Shown here piece after piece: positions 51,752 to 60,426 of a stretch of DNA of 64,000 bases. The stretch lies in NCBI GenBank assembly GCA_035606915.1, contig DATNDU010000013.1:15442-79441 (forward strand), written 5' to 3'. The DNA is from Roseiarcus sp035606915 (GTDB lineage: Bacteria > Pseudomonadota > Alphaproteobacteria > Rhizobiales > Beijerinckiaceae). Position numbers and translations under genes: made by a program. Below the pieces are notes generated by a model that worked only from the letters and a program-made list of their open reading frames with translations, searched no databases and had not been told where the DNA came from. The stretch's first letter is position 1. Every line of letters starts with the position of its first letter.

Positions 51752-52483
51752 TCAATTCAGAACGCGGATCTTGACGCGGCCGCCTTCGAGGCTGGCCTCG
51801 ATCGACTGACCCTCGAACTTGCTATCCATGTCCTCGGCGGTGACGAAGGCCTCGCCGACGCAAAGCAATTCGGCGCGCGCCTCGCGGCAGAAGATGCGCG
51901 CCGCGCCGCCGCCGGCGACGCCGGCGAAGGCGCGGCCCTGAAGCGCACCATAGACGTGGATCGATCCGCCGGCGACGATCTCGGCTCCCGAGGCGACGCG
52001 GCCGATGACCACGACATCGCCTTCCAGATGCACGATCTGCTGGCCCGAGCGCAGGTTGCCCTCGTGGTAGAGGGGCAGCGGCGGGCACGGCGCTTCGGGC
52101 TCGGGCGCTGGCGCGGCCGGCGCGGGCGCGGCGGCTGCCGGCTGCTCATCGAGCAGCTTGTCGGGGTTGACGACGCGGCCGCCGGAGACGACCGGCGGCA
52201 GGTGCGGGCCGACCAGCAGGCGATGCGTGTTCTCCACCGCCATGACGCGGATGTGGCGGCGCGCCAGTTGGCCGAGCAGGTCGCGATAATCCTTGAGCGG
52301 GATGTCGAGCCCGCCCATTTGCAGGATGACCGGTTTGGCGGCGAAGAAACTGGGCGAACGGCTGAGCCATTCGTCGAGCGCCTCCAGCCACTCATCCAGC
52401 GGCGCTCTCGGCTCCAGCGCGAAGGCTAGCAGCGATCTGGCCCCAATCTGAATGGCGGAAGTTCGCCCGATGTGCGCGTTCAT
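51752..52483 (-). CDS. minC: Septum site-determining inhibitor MinC
   Basis: A 243-residue MinC. The N-terminal FtsZ-inhibiting domain (residues ~8-105) is followed by an Ala/Pro linker (AAAAPAPAAPAPEPEAP) and the C-terminal beta-helix domain, with SGQQIVHLEGDVVVIGRVAS, AGGSIHVYGALQGRAFAGV and GEAFVTAEDM, which binds MinD and FtsZ. It blocks Z-ring assembly away from mid-cell. It is the first gene of the minCDE operon. The long linker is typical of alphaproteobacterial MinC. Confidence 0.95.
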   Translation of the reverse strand: MNAHIGRTSAIQIGARSLLAFALEPRAPLDEWLEALDEWLSRSPSFFAAKPVILQMGGLDIPLKDYRDLLGQLARRHIRVMAVENTHRLLVGPHLPPVVSGGRVVNPDKLLDEQPAAAAPAPAAPAPEPEAPCPPLPLYHEGNLRSGQQIVHLEGDVVVIGRVASGAEIVAGGSIHVYGALQGRAFAGVAGGGAARIFCREARAELLCVGEAFVTAEDMDSKFEGQSIEASLEGGRVKIRVLN

Positions 52484-52843
52484 GATTGGCCACGGCCTGA
52501 TGACGGTTCGTTAACCAACATGGCCCGACAATGGTTAGCCAATCGTTAATTTCGCTGCGAATTGCGTGTCTTTTTGGGACGCGTACAGACATGAGAAGGC
52601 GCTTGCGCGCCGCTGCGGACCGGCTGCGAAGCGGGGAGCAAGGCGGCGAGCCTCAAGGCGCCGCCTTGCGCGAAGCTGGTCAGGCGTTGACGGCGCCAGC
52701 GCTGCGTTGCGTTCTCAGCGGCGGATCGAAGTTTGAGATAACGCTACAGGATGCCTTGCGCTGGAACGGGAGCGGTTGCCGAACAGATAGAATCGGCGCT
52801 CCAACTCGATCGGCGACCGCTGTCGTTTCGTCGCCAGCGGCGC
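52484..52843. other. minC upstream region, non-coding
   Basis: 360 bp. Next to minC it is AT-rich: CGTTAA occurs at 52509-52514 and 52544-52549, with TTAACCAAC and TGGTTAGCC between. These resemble CtrA half-sites (TTAA-type), which would fit cell-cycle control of min genes in alphaproteobacteria, but the spacing is not the standard TTAA-N7-TTAA. The remaining sequence has no recognisable gene. Confidence 0.35.
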
Positions 52844-53707
52844 TCACATGGAAGCCAGCAGCTTTCTCGCCGCCTTCAGATGCGGGATGTCGACCATCTT
52901 GCCGTCTATGCCGAGCGCGCCGGCCCCCGGGGCGGCCCCGAACGCCTCGACGATGCGCCGCGCCGTAGCGATTTCGGCCTCGCTCGGGGAATAGCAGGCG
53001 TTGATTACAGCCACCTGGTCAGGATGGATCGCCATGCGGCCGAGGAAGCCGTCGCGTCGCGAGCGCCGGCAATCCGCCTCCAGGCCCACGAGATCGCGAA
53101 AATCGACGTGTACTGTGTCGATCGGCGTCGCCTCGGCGGCGCAGGCCGCCAGCAGGCATTGCGTGCGCGCCACCTGATAGGGGAAGGTCCAAGCCCCGTC
53201 CGGCTCGCGGTTAGCGGCAGCGCCGAGCGCGGCGGCGAGATCCTCGCCGCCCCAAGTCAGCGCGATGAGGCGCGGATGCGCCGGCGCGTAGCTCGCCAGC
53301 GCGAACATCGCGCGTGGCGTTTCGGTGGCGACGACGGAAATCTTGATCGCCCCGTTCGGCAGCCCCGCCATCGCCTCGAAGGCGTCGAGGTAGTGGCCGA
53401 GCCGCTGCACGTCCGCGCCGCCCTCGGCCTTGGGCAGCATCACCGCGTCGAGGCCGGGCTTGACGATGGCGCCGAGGTCGTCGAGCGCCAGTCCGGAATC
53501 GAGCGCGTTGACGCGCACGAAGGTCGTCCACGGGCGCGGGCTGCGATCGTCCAGCGCCGCGCCGACGAGGGTACGGGCGCGCGGCTTCTCCGAGGGGGCG
53601 ACGGAATCTTCAAGGTCGAGGATCAGCGCATCGGCGCCGCTCGTCTGCGCCTTGACGAACTTGCGCTCGGAATCGCCGGGCACGAACAGCAACGATCTCA
53701 GCTTCAT
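52844..53707 (-). CDS. HpcH/HpaI aldolase/citrate lyase family protein (CitE-like)
   Basis: A 287-residue CitE/malyl-CoA lyase-type TIM-barrel protein. Key parts: RSLLFVPGDSERKFVKA, the metal/acid region ALILDLEDSVAPSEKPRAR, VRVNALDSG, and LIALTWGGEDLAAALGA. The C-terminal part carries GRMAIHPDQVAVINACYSPS. Such enzymes cleave or form C-C bonds in CoA thioesters (malyl-CoA, methylmalyl-CoA, citramalyl-CoA). It is a single gene here, with no lyase partner genes, so a stand-alone lyase or thioesterase is likely. Confidence 0.88.
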   Translation of the reverse strand: MKLRSLLFVPGDSERKFVKAQTSGADALILDLEDSVAPSEKPRARTLVGAALDDRSPRPWTTFVRVNALDSGLALDDLGAIVKPGLDAVMLPKAEGGADVQRLGHYLDAFEAMAGLPNGAIKISVVATETPRAMFALASYAPAHPRLIALTWGGEDLAAALGAAANREPDGAWTFPYQVARTQCLLAACAAEATPIDTVHVDFRDLVGLEADCRRSRRDGFLGRMAIHPDQVAVINACYSPSEAEIATARRIVEAFGAAPGAGALGIDGKMVDIPHLKAARKLLASM

Positions 53708-54078
53708 GGTCTCTCCCTTGCTCGCCCCTGTTTTCCTGCCCGGCGAAGCCGGCGTAAATAGGGGCTTGACCTGACCGCCGGGCGGATCGGGAGAAAGGTA
53801 ACGCTTCGTCTATTCTTGTTATCGCATTTTCAGGGACCGCGCACTTGGCGCCTAACCGGGACCCTCGGTGATGGGCGGAAGGCGGAGATTGCGCTTAAGG
53901 CGCCAATTTCTCGAAAGGGAACCTTTTTCAGAGACCCGTGCGGACGCTGAAATAGCGCCGAGTTTCGAGGGATAGCCATTCGACGCCGCTGCAAACATCG
54001 GTGCTCGATCGAGCGCAGGTTTTGCCGGCGACGTGAGGGTGGGGCCCAACGCTAGATTTGGACCGGCAGGCCTGGCGT
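53708..54078. other. Non-coding interval
   Basis: 371 bp between the CitE-like gene start and the polysaccharide deacetylase stop. Only short uninformative frames are present. AT-rich TCTATTCTTGTTATCGC near 53810-53826 may be part of the CitE-like gene's promoter region. No repeat or RNA gene was recognised. Confidence 0.6.
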
Positions 54079-55008
54079 TTATTCCCGCGGCGGCGCCGGC
54101 TTAACCTTGAATTTCGATTCCGTCCGCGCCGCCGCCTTGTCCCATCGCGGCCGGACCGCATCAAGCGTGCGCCCGGTCGCGGAGCGCCAGCCCAGCGGCG
54201 CCTCTTCGGTCGGCCCGTGGCCGGGGCCGGCCCCGATTTGCACGATGCGATAGCCGCGCGCTTTCAATTCGGTGAGGAATTTCGGCAGCATGGCGGCCGT
54301 CCACGGCTTGTCGTCGTGCAGCAGCAGCATGCCTTTGCGCGCCCGGTCGAGGCGGGAGAAGATCAGCTTCAACTCCCGCGCCGGCGTCATCGGTATCCAG
54401 TCGGAAGCCCAGAGGTCGACGCCGAACACCGCGACATTGTTCTTGGCGAACCAGGCGTCGAGATCGGCGGTGTCGGCGAAGCCGGGGTAGCGGAAGAACG
54501 GCGCATGAAGCTTGAGCTTGGAGAGATCGTCGGGTTCGCCGTCGGGGAAGGTCTGGCCATAGGCGGCGCGCTCAACGGCGACGACGCCCTTCAGGATGTC
54601 GGCGCGGGCGGCGGCGGGGGCCATGTTGCGCATCGTCGGCTGCGGGTGGGTGTAGGTGTGGAAGGCGACATTGTGGCCCTCCTCGACCTCGCGGCGCGCC
54701 AGTTTCGGCGCCGCGTCGACCTTGCGGCCGATGGCGAAGAAGGTGGCGCGCACGCATTGCGCCTTCAGCGCGTCGAGGACGAGCGGCGTCGTCTTGGGGT
54801 CGGGGCCGTCGTCGAAGGTGAGGATGACCTCGTGATCGGCCAGTGGCAGGGTGTCGGGATAGGTCTTCCAGCCGACCTTGAGACCGCCTTCGGTTCCGAC
54901 CTTCTCGACGCGCGAAGTGCCGAGCGCATCCGGGCCGCATTCGGCGCCCCACGCCATCGACGTCAACAGCGCGACGAGCGCGGCGGCGCGTAGCAAAACG
55001 TTAATCAT
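54079..55008 (-). CDS. Exported polysaccharide deacetylase (CE4)
   Basis: A 309-residue NodB-homology deacetylase. From the ATG at 55008 (GGGAG upstream) a Sec signal is visible (LLRAAALVALLTSMAWGAEC). Motif 1 is TFDDGPDP (catalytic base and metal Asp), motif 2 is HTYTHP (metal His pair), motif 3 is FFRYPGFA, and motif 5 includes LLLHDD. It removes N- or O-acetyl groups from a polysaccharide, possibly peptidoglycan or an exopolysaccharide, in the periplasm. It is divergent from a GH25 lysozyme gene, consistent with cell-wall work. Confidence 0.9.
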   Translation of the reverse strand: MINVLLRAAALVALLTSMAWGAECGPDALGTSRVEKVGTEGGLKVGWKTYPDTLPLADHEVILTFDDGPDPKTTPLVLDALKAQCVRATFFAIGRKVDAAPKLARREVEEGHNVAFHTYTHPQPTMRNMAPAAARADILKGVVAVERAAYGQTFPDGEPDDLSKLKLHAPFFRYPGFADTADLDAWFAKNNVAVFGVDLWASDWIPMTPARELKLIFSRLDRARKGMLLLHDDKPWTAAMLPKFLTELKARGYRIVQIGAGPGHGPTEEAPLGWRSATGRTLDAVRPRWDKAAARTESKFKVKPAPPRE

Positions 55009-55116
55009 AAGGGCTCCCTGAGACGAATTGTCTCGACGCGTCAAGCGCCGCGCGTTAACGGACGATTACGTTTGAAGGTCTAGGTTCCGCGTCAGCCACT
55101 CCAGTCGCAGAACGCC

Positions 55117-55881
55117 ATGCCGTCTTTAACCGTCATCGTTGCGCGCCTCGGCGTCATTCTCGCCGTCGCCCTGACGCTCGCCAGTTGCAGCGTCGGCGTC
55201 GACGACGATCCCGTCGGCTATGTGCGCGGCGACGATCCCCGGCCGCGCGACTTTCCGATCCACGGCATCGACGTGTCGAAATACCAGGGCGACGTCGATT
55301 GGAACCGGGTCGCCGATAGCGGTGTGAAGTTCGCCTGGATCAAGGCGACGGAGGGCGGCGATCACCTCGACGCCAAGTTCCAGGCCAATTGGGATGCGGC
55401 CAAGGCGGTCGGCATCGCCCGCGGCGCCTATCATTTCGTCTATTGGTGCCGCTCGCCGATGGAGGAGGTGCGCTGGTTCGAGCGGAACGTGCCGGTCGAG
55501 GCCGACGCGTTGCCGCCGGTGCTCGACGTCGAGTCGGATTCGGAATCGCGCACCTGCCACAAGTATCTGGAGCCGCAGCGGACCAGGGCCGATATGAAGC
55601 TGATGTTGGATGAGATGGAGCGTTATTTCGGCAAGAAGCCGATCATCTATACTTCGGTCGATTTCTATCAGGCGATCCTGTCCGATGGGGCCTTCGCCGA
55701 CTATCCGATGTGGGTGCGTTCGACGAAATACTATCCTTCGGTCAAGTATGGCGGGCGCGCCTGGATGATCTGGCAATATCAGGCCGACGGCCGTATTCCC
55801 GGCATTCGCGGCAAGGTTGACCGCAACGTGTTCTACGGCACGAAGCATCAGTGGCGCGAGTTTCTGGCCTCGCTCAAGTGA
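55117..55881 (+). CDS. GH25-family lysozyme lipoprotein
   Basis: A 254-residue glycoside hydrolase 25 (muramidase). The N-terminus has a lipoprotein signal with lipobox LASC (cleavage before Cys ~24). The barrel carries HGIDVSKYQGDVDW (catalytic Asp), FAWIKATEG, AYHFVYW and PPVLDVESDSE (catalytic acid). The C-terminus has MWVRSTKYY and MIWQYQADGRIPGI. It should cut the MurNAc-GlcNAc bond from the outer or inner membrane surface. GH25 enzymes are common in phages, but no phage genes are near. The stop overlaps the NUDIX GTG. Confidence 0.9.
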   Translation: MPSLTVIVARLGVILAVALTLASCSVGVDDDPVGYVRGDDPRPRDFPIHGIDVSKYQGDVDWNRVADSGVKFAWIKATEGGDHLDAKFQANWDAAKAVGIARGAYHFVYWCRSPMEEVRWFERNVPVEADALPPVLDVESDSESRTCHKYLEPQRTRADMKLMLDEMERYFGKKPIIYTSVDFYQAILSDGAFADYPMWVRSTKYYPSVKYGGRAWMIWQYQADGRIPGIRGKVDRNVFYGTKHQWREFLASLK

Positions 55882-56564
55882 CGGGCGAGAAGATCCGCGA
55901 TGCGGCGACGCTCATCCTCATCGATCGCGACGGCGGCTCGCTCAAGCTGCTGATGGGGCGCCGCCATGCCGGGCACAAATTCATGCCGGGCAAGTTCGTC
56001 TTTCCCGGCGGCGCCGTCGATCCCGAGGACCGGCGCATGGCGGTGGCGGGGGCGCTCGAAGAGGCGGTGGCCGGCAAACTGCTGACCAAGACGCGCCGCA
56101 CCTCGCAGGATTACGCGCGGGCGCTGGCGCTGGCCGCCATCCGCGAGACTTTCGAGGAGACCGGGCTGGCGCTCGGCGTCACCGATCACGGCCGGCCGCC
56201 CGATCCGCCGGCCGGCGTATGGGCGCGCTTCGCCGCGACGGGGGTGTTTCCGACGCTGGAGGGGCTGGATTTTCTTGCCCGCGCCATCACCCCGCCGGGA
56301 CGGCCGCGCCGCTTCGACGCGCGGTTTTTCGTCGCCGACGCGGCTTGGATCGCGCATCGCGGCGAGGGCATGGTGCATGCGCAGGCGGAACTGACGGAAC
56401 TGGTCTGGGTCGGCCTCGACGAGGCGCTGAAGCTGGAGATTCCCAACATCACGCGCCAGATTCTCGGCGATCTCGCGGCGCTCGGGCCGGGGCCGTGGGA
56501 CCGCGCGCGCGCCCGGCCGTTTTACCGCATGGTGCGCGGCAAGCATGAGGTGGAGGCGATCTGA
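55878..56564 (+). CDS. NUDIX hydrolase
   Basis: About 228 residues from the GTG at 55878, which overlaps the lysozyme stop. The GTG at 55851 would add nine residues. The Nudix helix is ALAAIRETFEETGLALG (REXXEEXG kept as RETFEETG), preceded by FVFPGGAVDPEDRRM. A ~45-residue insertion lies between the glycine loop and the helix, as in the NUDT19/YfcD-like (acyl-CoA) subgroup. It hydrolyses a nucleoside diphosphate derivative, perhaps a CoA ester. Specificity is not fixed. Confidence 0.87.
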   Translation: MTGEKIRDAATLILIDRDGGSLKLLMGRRHAGHKFMPGKFVFPGGAVDPEDRRMAVAGALEEAVAGKLLTKTRRTSQDYARALALAAIRETFEETGLALGVTDHGRPPDPPAGVWARFAATGVFPTLEGLDFLARAITPPGRPRRFDARFFVADAAWIAHRGEGMVHAQAELTELVWVGLDEALKLEIPNITRQILGDLAALGPGPWDRARARPFYRMVRGKHEVEAI

Positions 56565-56594
56565 GGCGGGCCGTCAAGCAGAGCAAGACGCGGA

Positions 56595-57548
56595 TCATGG
56601 GTGCGTGACGGCCTCAGCCGGCTCGCGGCGGTTGGCCGCCGCCAGAGCGAGGCCGCCAAGGATCAGCGCCACCCCGGCAGCGAACAGCGGCCCGAGCCGG
56701 TCGCCGAACATGACCGACGCCGCGCCGATGCCGATGACCGGCTGGAGGTATTGCACACTCGCCGCAACGCGAACGGGCACGGTGCGCAGGATGTGCAGCC
56801 ACAGGAACAACCCCGCCGTCGTCACCACGACCCCGAGATAGGCCGCCACCGCCAAGGCTTGCGCGGAAATGTGGATCGGAATGCGCTGCATCTCCAAACC
56901 AGCGGCCGGCAGCAGCGCCAGAAAGCCGAACAACGTGCTCCACGCCGCCACCGCAACGACGCCGTAGTCAAAAGTGAGTTCGACGCTCCAGACGTAATAG
57001 AACGCGATGGCGAGGGCGGACAGCAACATCCATGCCGCGCCGCCGACGGTGGATTGGACGGCGGGCGGCGCCCCCTCGCCGTGGCCGAGCGCGAGCAGCG
57101 CAATGCCGCCGAAAGCGGCCAGCAATCCGAGTTGCTGGCGGCCTGTCACCGGCTGTTTGAGGCGCAGCGCGGCGAAAATGACGATGAAGATCGGGATCGC
57201 CGCCGAGATGATCGTGCCGACCGAGGCCGACGTGTCCTTGACGCCGAAGGCTTGCGCGACCTGGCCGACGCCGATTCCCAGCACCCCGAGCGCGGCGACG
57301 CGCGGCAGCGCCCGCCACGCCAGCTGTCGCCTGCTCAACGCAAAGAAAAACAGCAAGGGCGTGGCGACGGCGAACCGCATCGCGGTCAGCGTCAACGGCG
57401 GCAACGTCATCAAGCCGAGCTTCGTCACCGGAATCGACAGCCCCCACATGACGGCCAGCAGCAACATCGCCGCGACGCTACGCGTGGATGGGCCGCTGCG
57501 CGAGGCGTGTTGATCTGGCAAGGCGAAGCGAAGGGCATGGGCTTTCAT
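56595..57548 (-). CDS. EamA/DMT-family transporter
   Basis: A 317-residue inner-membrane protein with ten hydrophobic segments in two EamA repeats: LLLAVMWGLSIPVTKLGLMT, then ASVGTIISAAIPIFIVIFAA, and in the second half VAASVQYLQPVIGIGAASVM. Members export amino acids or metabolites. An Lrp-type regulator gene is divergent, 84 bp away, a usual arrangement for amino-acid exporters, so export of an amino acid or derivative under Lrp control is the best inference. Confidence 0.9.
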   Translation of the reverse strand: MKAHALRFALPDQHASRSGPSTRSVAAMLLLAVMWGLSIPVTKLGLMTLPPLTLTAMRFAVATPLLFFFALSRRQLAWRALPRVAALGVLGIGVGQVAQAFGVKDTSASVGTIISAAIPIFIVIFAALRLKQPVTGRQQLGLLAAFGGIALLALGHGEGAPPAVQSTVGGAAWMLLSALAIAFYYVWSVELTFDYGVVAVAAWSTLFGFLALLPAAGLEMQRIPIHISAQALAVAAYLGVVVTTAGLFLWLHILRTVPVRVAASVQYLQPVIGIGAASVMFGDRLGPLFAAGVALILGGLALAAANRREPAEAVTHP

Positions 57549-57632
57549 GGTTTTTAGGATAGCGCGTTAGGGTCGCCTTATGATTTCTTTTGCAGCTTGC
57601 TTTGTTAGCCAAAACGCACGTATTTTTCTTTC

Positions 57633-58166
57633 ATGAGAAAATCTAAAGCTCAAAAAACGCCGTCTGGCTTTCAAAATGAAAAGCCGGCCGTGAGCGACGA
57701 TCGCGGGCTCGATGCGATCGATAGGCGAATCCTGCGGGTTTTGCAGGTCGACAGCTTGATCGCCAACCAAGCGCTCGCCGACGAAATCGGTTTGTCGCCG
57801 CCGGCGTGCTTGAAGCGCGTGCGGCGCTTGCGCAACGCCGGCGTCATCGCTCACACGGTGGCGCTGCTATCGGCCGAGGCCGTGGGTTATCCGCTGCTGA
57901 CCGTGGCGCGGATCAAGCTCGACCACCCGACCGAGGAAACTATGGCGGCGTTCGAGGCGCGCATGACGACGCTGCCGCGGGTCACGCAATGCCTGACAGT
58001 TGCCGGAGATATCGATTACGTGTTGATGATCCGCAGCCGCGACGTCGCCCATTATCAGGAGTTTGCGCGCCGGATGCTGGCGAGCGCGCCCGGCATCCGG
58101 TCCTACAGCAGTGAGATTGTTCTAGCGGTCAACAAGTCGACGACGGCAATTCCGGTCGATGTGTGA
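57633..58166 (+). CDS. Lrp/AsnC-family transcriptional regulator
   Basis: A 177-residue regulator. The helix-turn-helix at residues ~27-75 reads LDAIDRRILRVLQVDSLIAN and LSPPACLKRVRRLRNAGVI, and the C-terminal RAM ligand-binding domain has VTQCLTVAGDIDYVLMIRSR. It is divergent from the EamA gene; the 84-bp gap is AT-rich and probably holds the shared operator. The N-terminal 25 residues are a charged extension beyond the usual family start; an internal start is possible but has no better ribosome site. Confidence 0.9.
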   Translation: MRKSKAQKTPSGFQNEKPAVSDDRGLDAIDRRILRVLQVDSLIANQALADEIGLSPPACLKRVRRLRNAGVIAHTVALLSAEAVGYPLLTVARIKLDHPTEETMAAFEARMTTLPRVTQCLTVAGDIDYVLMIRSRDVAHYQEFARRMLASAPGIRSYSSEIVLAVNKSTTAIPVDV

Positions 58167-58471
58167 CGGCGCTCTGCCGGGCTCGCGCTGGGAACGCGCG
58201 CGGCTGAACGCTCGCGGCGCTAATCAAGCGGGATACCGCCTACGTCTCCCACATCGGGCCTTTGACCGCCGAGCGCACGGATATCGTTCGCCCTTGGCGA
58301 TGCAGTTCGCCGACAATACGTCGGGTGTCGCTCGCGAAAGCGAACGGATGCAGGGCATCCTGAATGGCTGCCGCAAAACCGCTTTCGAGAGCCATGCAAA
58401 GGCGCGGCATCTCTAAAACCGTTTGGTTTCTGAGAGACGCGCAGGGCGTTTTGGCGAGGCGTTTGGAGAGG
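58167..58471. other. Non-coding interval downstream of the Lrp and mucR genes
   Basis: 305 bp between the convergent Lrp and mucR genes. Short frames only; one reading of the 58218-58330 stretch looks protein-like but has no recognisable family and no ribosome site. No repeat or RNA gene was seen. Confidence 0.5.
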
Positions 58472-58948
58472 CTACGCCGCAGCCGCCGCCTTCTTGGCAG
58501 GTCTACCCTTCGCGCCGGGCTTTTTGGCGAGCGGCGTCTCTATGTTTGGCTTTCGACCCAATCCAAGAGCCTTTGCCAAGTCCGAGCGGCGCGCCGCATA
58601 GGCCGGGGCGACGATCGGATAGTCGCTCTTGAGATCGAACGCGGCTCGATAGCCTTCCGGCGTCAACTTGTGCGCCGTCTGTAAGTGCCGTTTGAGCGAC
58701 TTGAATTTTCCGCCGCAGCATAGACAGGTGAGTTCTTCCTGCGAGATCGACCTTTTTACCGGAACGGCTGGCTGCCACTTCTGCGCCTCGGCCTCGGCGG
58801 CGACCGGCGCTATCGAATCTGCGCCGCCGCTGAAAGCCCGTTTTACCGACTCGATCACCGACGACAGATCATTCGCCGCGACCGTATTGTTAGAGAGGTA
58901 GGAAGAGAGGATTTGCGCGACGAGCGCTTTGTCATCTGGGTCAGACAT
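58472..58948 (-). CDS. MucR/Ros-family zinc-finger transcriptional regulator
   Basis: A 158-residue protein. The prokaryotic C2H2-type finger is CLCCGGKFKSLKRHLQTAH (residues ~80-98), followed by LTPEGYRAAFDLKSDYPIVA and YAARRSDLAKALGLGRK, the typical MucR DNA-binding region. The C-terminal 25 residues are Lys/Ala-rich (KKPGAKGRPAKKAAAAA). MucR proteins are H-NS-like oligomeric silencers that bind AT-rich promoters, including their own. The start is ATG 58948; the longer frame to 59440 is non-coding. The family is largely limited to alphaproteobacteria. Confidence 0.93.
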   Translation of the reverse strand: MSDPDDKALVAQILSSYLSNNTVAANDLSSVIESVKRAFSGGADSIAPVAAEAEAQKWQPAVPVKRSISQEELTCLCCGGKFKSLKRHLQTAHKLTPEGYRAAFDLKSDYPIVAPAYAARRSDLAKALGLGRKPNIETPLAKKPGAKGRPAKKAAAAA

Positions 58949-59732
58949 TATTTTCTCCGCCGCCTGATTCGGCGATTCCTTTATATTGATATTTCCCGGT
59001 GAAGAAATAGAAAGTTGCCGTATCGGAAAGTGCTTCTTTCGGCGAAAAAGGTGGCGGGGTACGAAGATCAAGCAGACCGTGTGAAAGCTCGCGCGCGCGT
59101 TCGCGCGGACTTGTTTGGTTCGCTTCTTCGAGCCCTCGGGCGTTGCAGAATCGAGAAAAACGCGAAGTTTTTCGCTCGCCGCGATCGTTCGGAGAATTTC
59201 GCCGCGTTTTCCCACGCTCTGCAAGAATGCGGCGAGAAGTGATGGAGCGCGTGTGGTTGAGAAAAGCAGCCTGCCTCGGCATATTCTCCTTTGCCCGGGC
59301 TTTCGAAGATCGCCACTGGCAGCCCTGGCGCAATAGCGAGGGGAGGCGGCGCTTTGCGGCGCTGGTTGGTCATTGCGGCCCATGCGGAGGCATTCGCCGG
59401 CTGCCGCCGGGATCGTTAGCAAGATGAGGCAGCTCGGCAAGCCTCACAATTGTTCCGCGCGCCGCCGGTGATTCCCAGTCTTGTCACCGGTCGAACGGGA
59501 ATGCTTCACCCGGCGAGACCGCCAGCGGCAAGAAAGGCCGCGACCGCAGGTGTTGTGATCTCGCTTCCGGGTCGCCTTCCAGCCGTGAGCAAACGTCGCC
59601 ACCCGATTGTATGGGCCATCGTAGCCCGGCGCGCTCAGGTCGACGTGCAGTAGCGTCCTTGGCGGCGCAGAGTGCTCGACGCCCTCCAGTTATCCTCTAA
59701 GTCCCTGGCCGGCAACGCCTATCCGTTTGTAC
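58949..59732. other. Long non-coding region upstream of mucR
   Basis: 784 bp between the mucR start and the tRNA-Leu gene. The first ~100 bp are AT-rich (TTTATATTGATATTTCC near 58979-58995), as expected for a MucR-autoregulated promoter. Short frames on both strands show no recognisable family and lack clear ribosome sites. The region could also hold small-RNA genes, which cannot be called from sequence alone. Confidence 0.5.
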
Positions 59733-59817
59733 TGGTGCGGACGGCGGGGGTCGAACCCGCATGGAATAATCCGAGGGATTTTAAGTCCCTTGCGTCTACC
59801 AGTTTCGCCACGTCCGC
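59733..59817 (-). tRNA. tRNA-Leu (anticodon UAA)
   Basis: 85 nt on the minus strand, including an encoded CCA end (59733-59735). The acceptor stem GCGGACG pairs with CGTCCGC. The anticodon arm reads AGGGACTTAAAATCCCT, giving anticodon UAA. A class II variable arm (CGGATTATTCCATG) and the T-arm GCGGGTTCGACCCCCGC are present. It reads UUA codons, and UUG by wobble. Confidence 0.95.
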
Positions 59818-59860
59818 GTCGCCCGCTTTCTCGCATGACGCGCCGCGCCGCGAAAGCCCC

Positions 59861-60358
59861 TCAGCCCGCCGCGTCCTTGGCGATCGGCGGTTGGAAGGCG
59901 AGGCCCATGTCCCAGGGGAAATAGATCCAGGTGTCCTGCGAAACCTCGGTGATGAAGGTGTCGATCAGCGGCCGGCCCTGCGGCTTGGCGTAGACGGTGG
60001 CGAAATGCGCCTTCGGCAGCATCTCGCGCACCACCCTGGCGGTGCTGCCGGTGTCGACGAGGTCGTCGATGACCAGGATGCCGGCGCCGCCGCCGGCGGC
60101 GATGTCGGCGCCGACCGTCTTCAATACCTGGAGGCCGCCCTGGTTCTTGTAATCGTGGTAGGAGGCGACGCAGACGGTCTCGATGACCCGCAAGTCCAAT
60201 TCGCGGGCGATGATCGCCGCCGGCACCAGCCCGCCGCGGGTGATCGCCACCAGCCCCGTGAACGGCCCGGCGCCGGCCAGACGCCAAGCCAGCGCCCGCG
60301 CGTCGCGATGAAACTGGTCCCAGGAGACGGGAAAGGCTTTCTGGGTTCGCTCGGTCAT
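59861..60358 (-). CDS. gpt: Xanthine-guanine phosphoribosyltransferase
   Basis: A 165-residue type I phosphoribosyltransferase. The PRPP-binding motif is ILVIDDLVDTGSTARVV, the N-terminal part has LVAITRGGLVPAAIIAREL, and the C-terminal segment TWIYFPWDM is typical of Gpt. It salvages xanthine, guanine or hypoxanthine using PRPP. The ATG at 60358 gives MTERTQKAFPVSWDQFHRDA, the usual Gpt start. The upstream gene is a MoaB/CinA-like protein, with 68 bp between. Confidence 0.92.
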   Translation of the reverse strand: MTERTQKAFPVSWDQFHRDARALAWRLAGAGPFTGLVAITRGGLVPAAIIARELDLRVIETVCVASYHDYKNQGGLQVLKTVGADIAAGGGAGILVIDDLVDTGSTARVVREMLPKAHFATVYAKPQGRPLIDTFITEVSQDTWIYFPWDMGLAFQPPIAKDAAG

Positions 60359-60426
60359 GTCGCTTCCCACTAGCAAGACGCTCGCCGCGCCCCCCACGAG
60401 CGCGGCCGAAATCTCCTCGACGCGCG

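Noticed and set aside
55117..55881. GH25 lysozyme as a prophage marker
   Set aside because: It has a lipoprotein signal and is surrounded by chromosomal genes; no holin, capsid or integrase genes were seen.
58159..58416. 85-residue frame after the Lrp gene
   Set aside because: No ribosome site and no family resemblance; it overlaps the Lrp stop in another frame.
59733..59817. tRNA-Leu as an integration site for a genomic island
   Set aside because: No integrase and no repeated 3' tRNA end were seen in the flanking sequence.
59672..60373. 233-residue plus-strand frame across the tRNA-Leu and gpt genes
   Set aside because: It runs through a tRNA gene and opposite a clear phosphoribosyltransferase gene.
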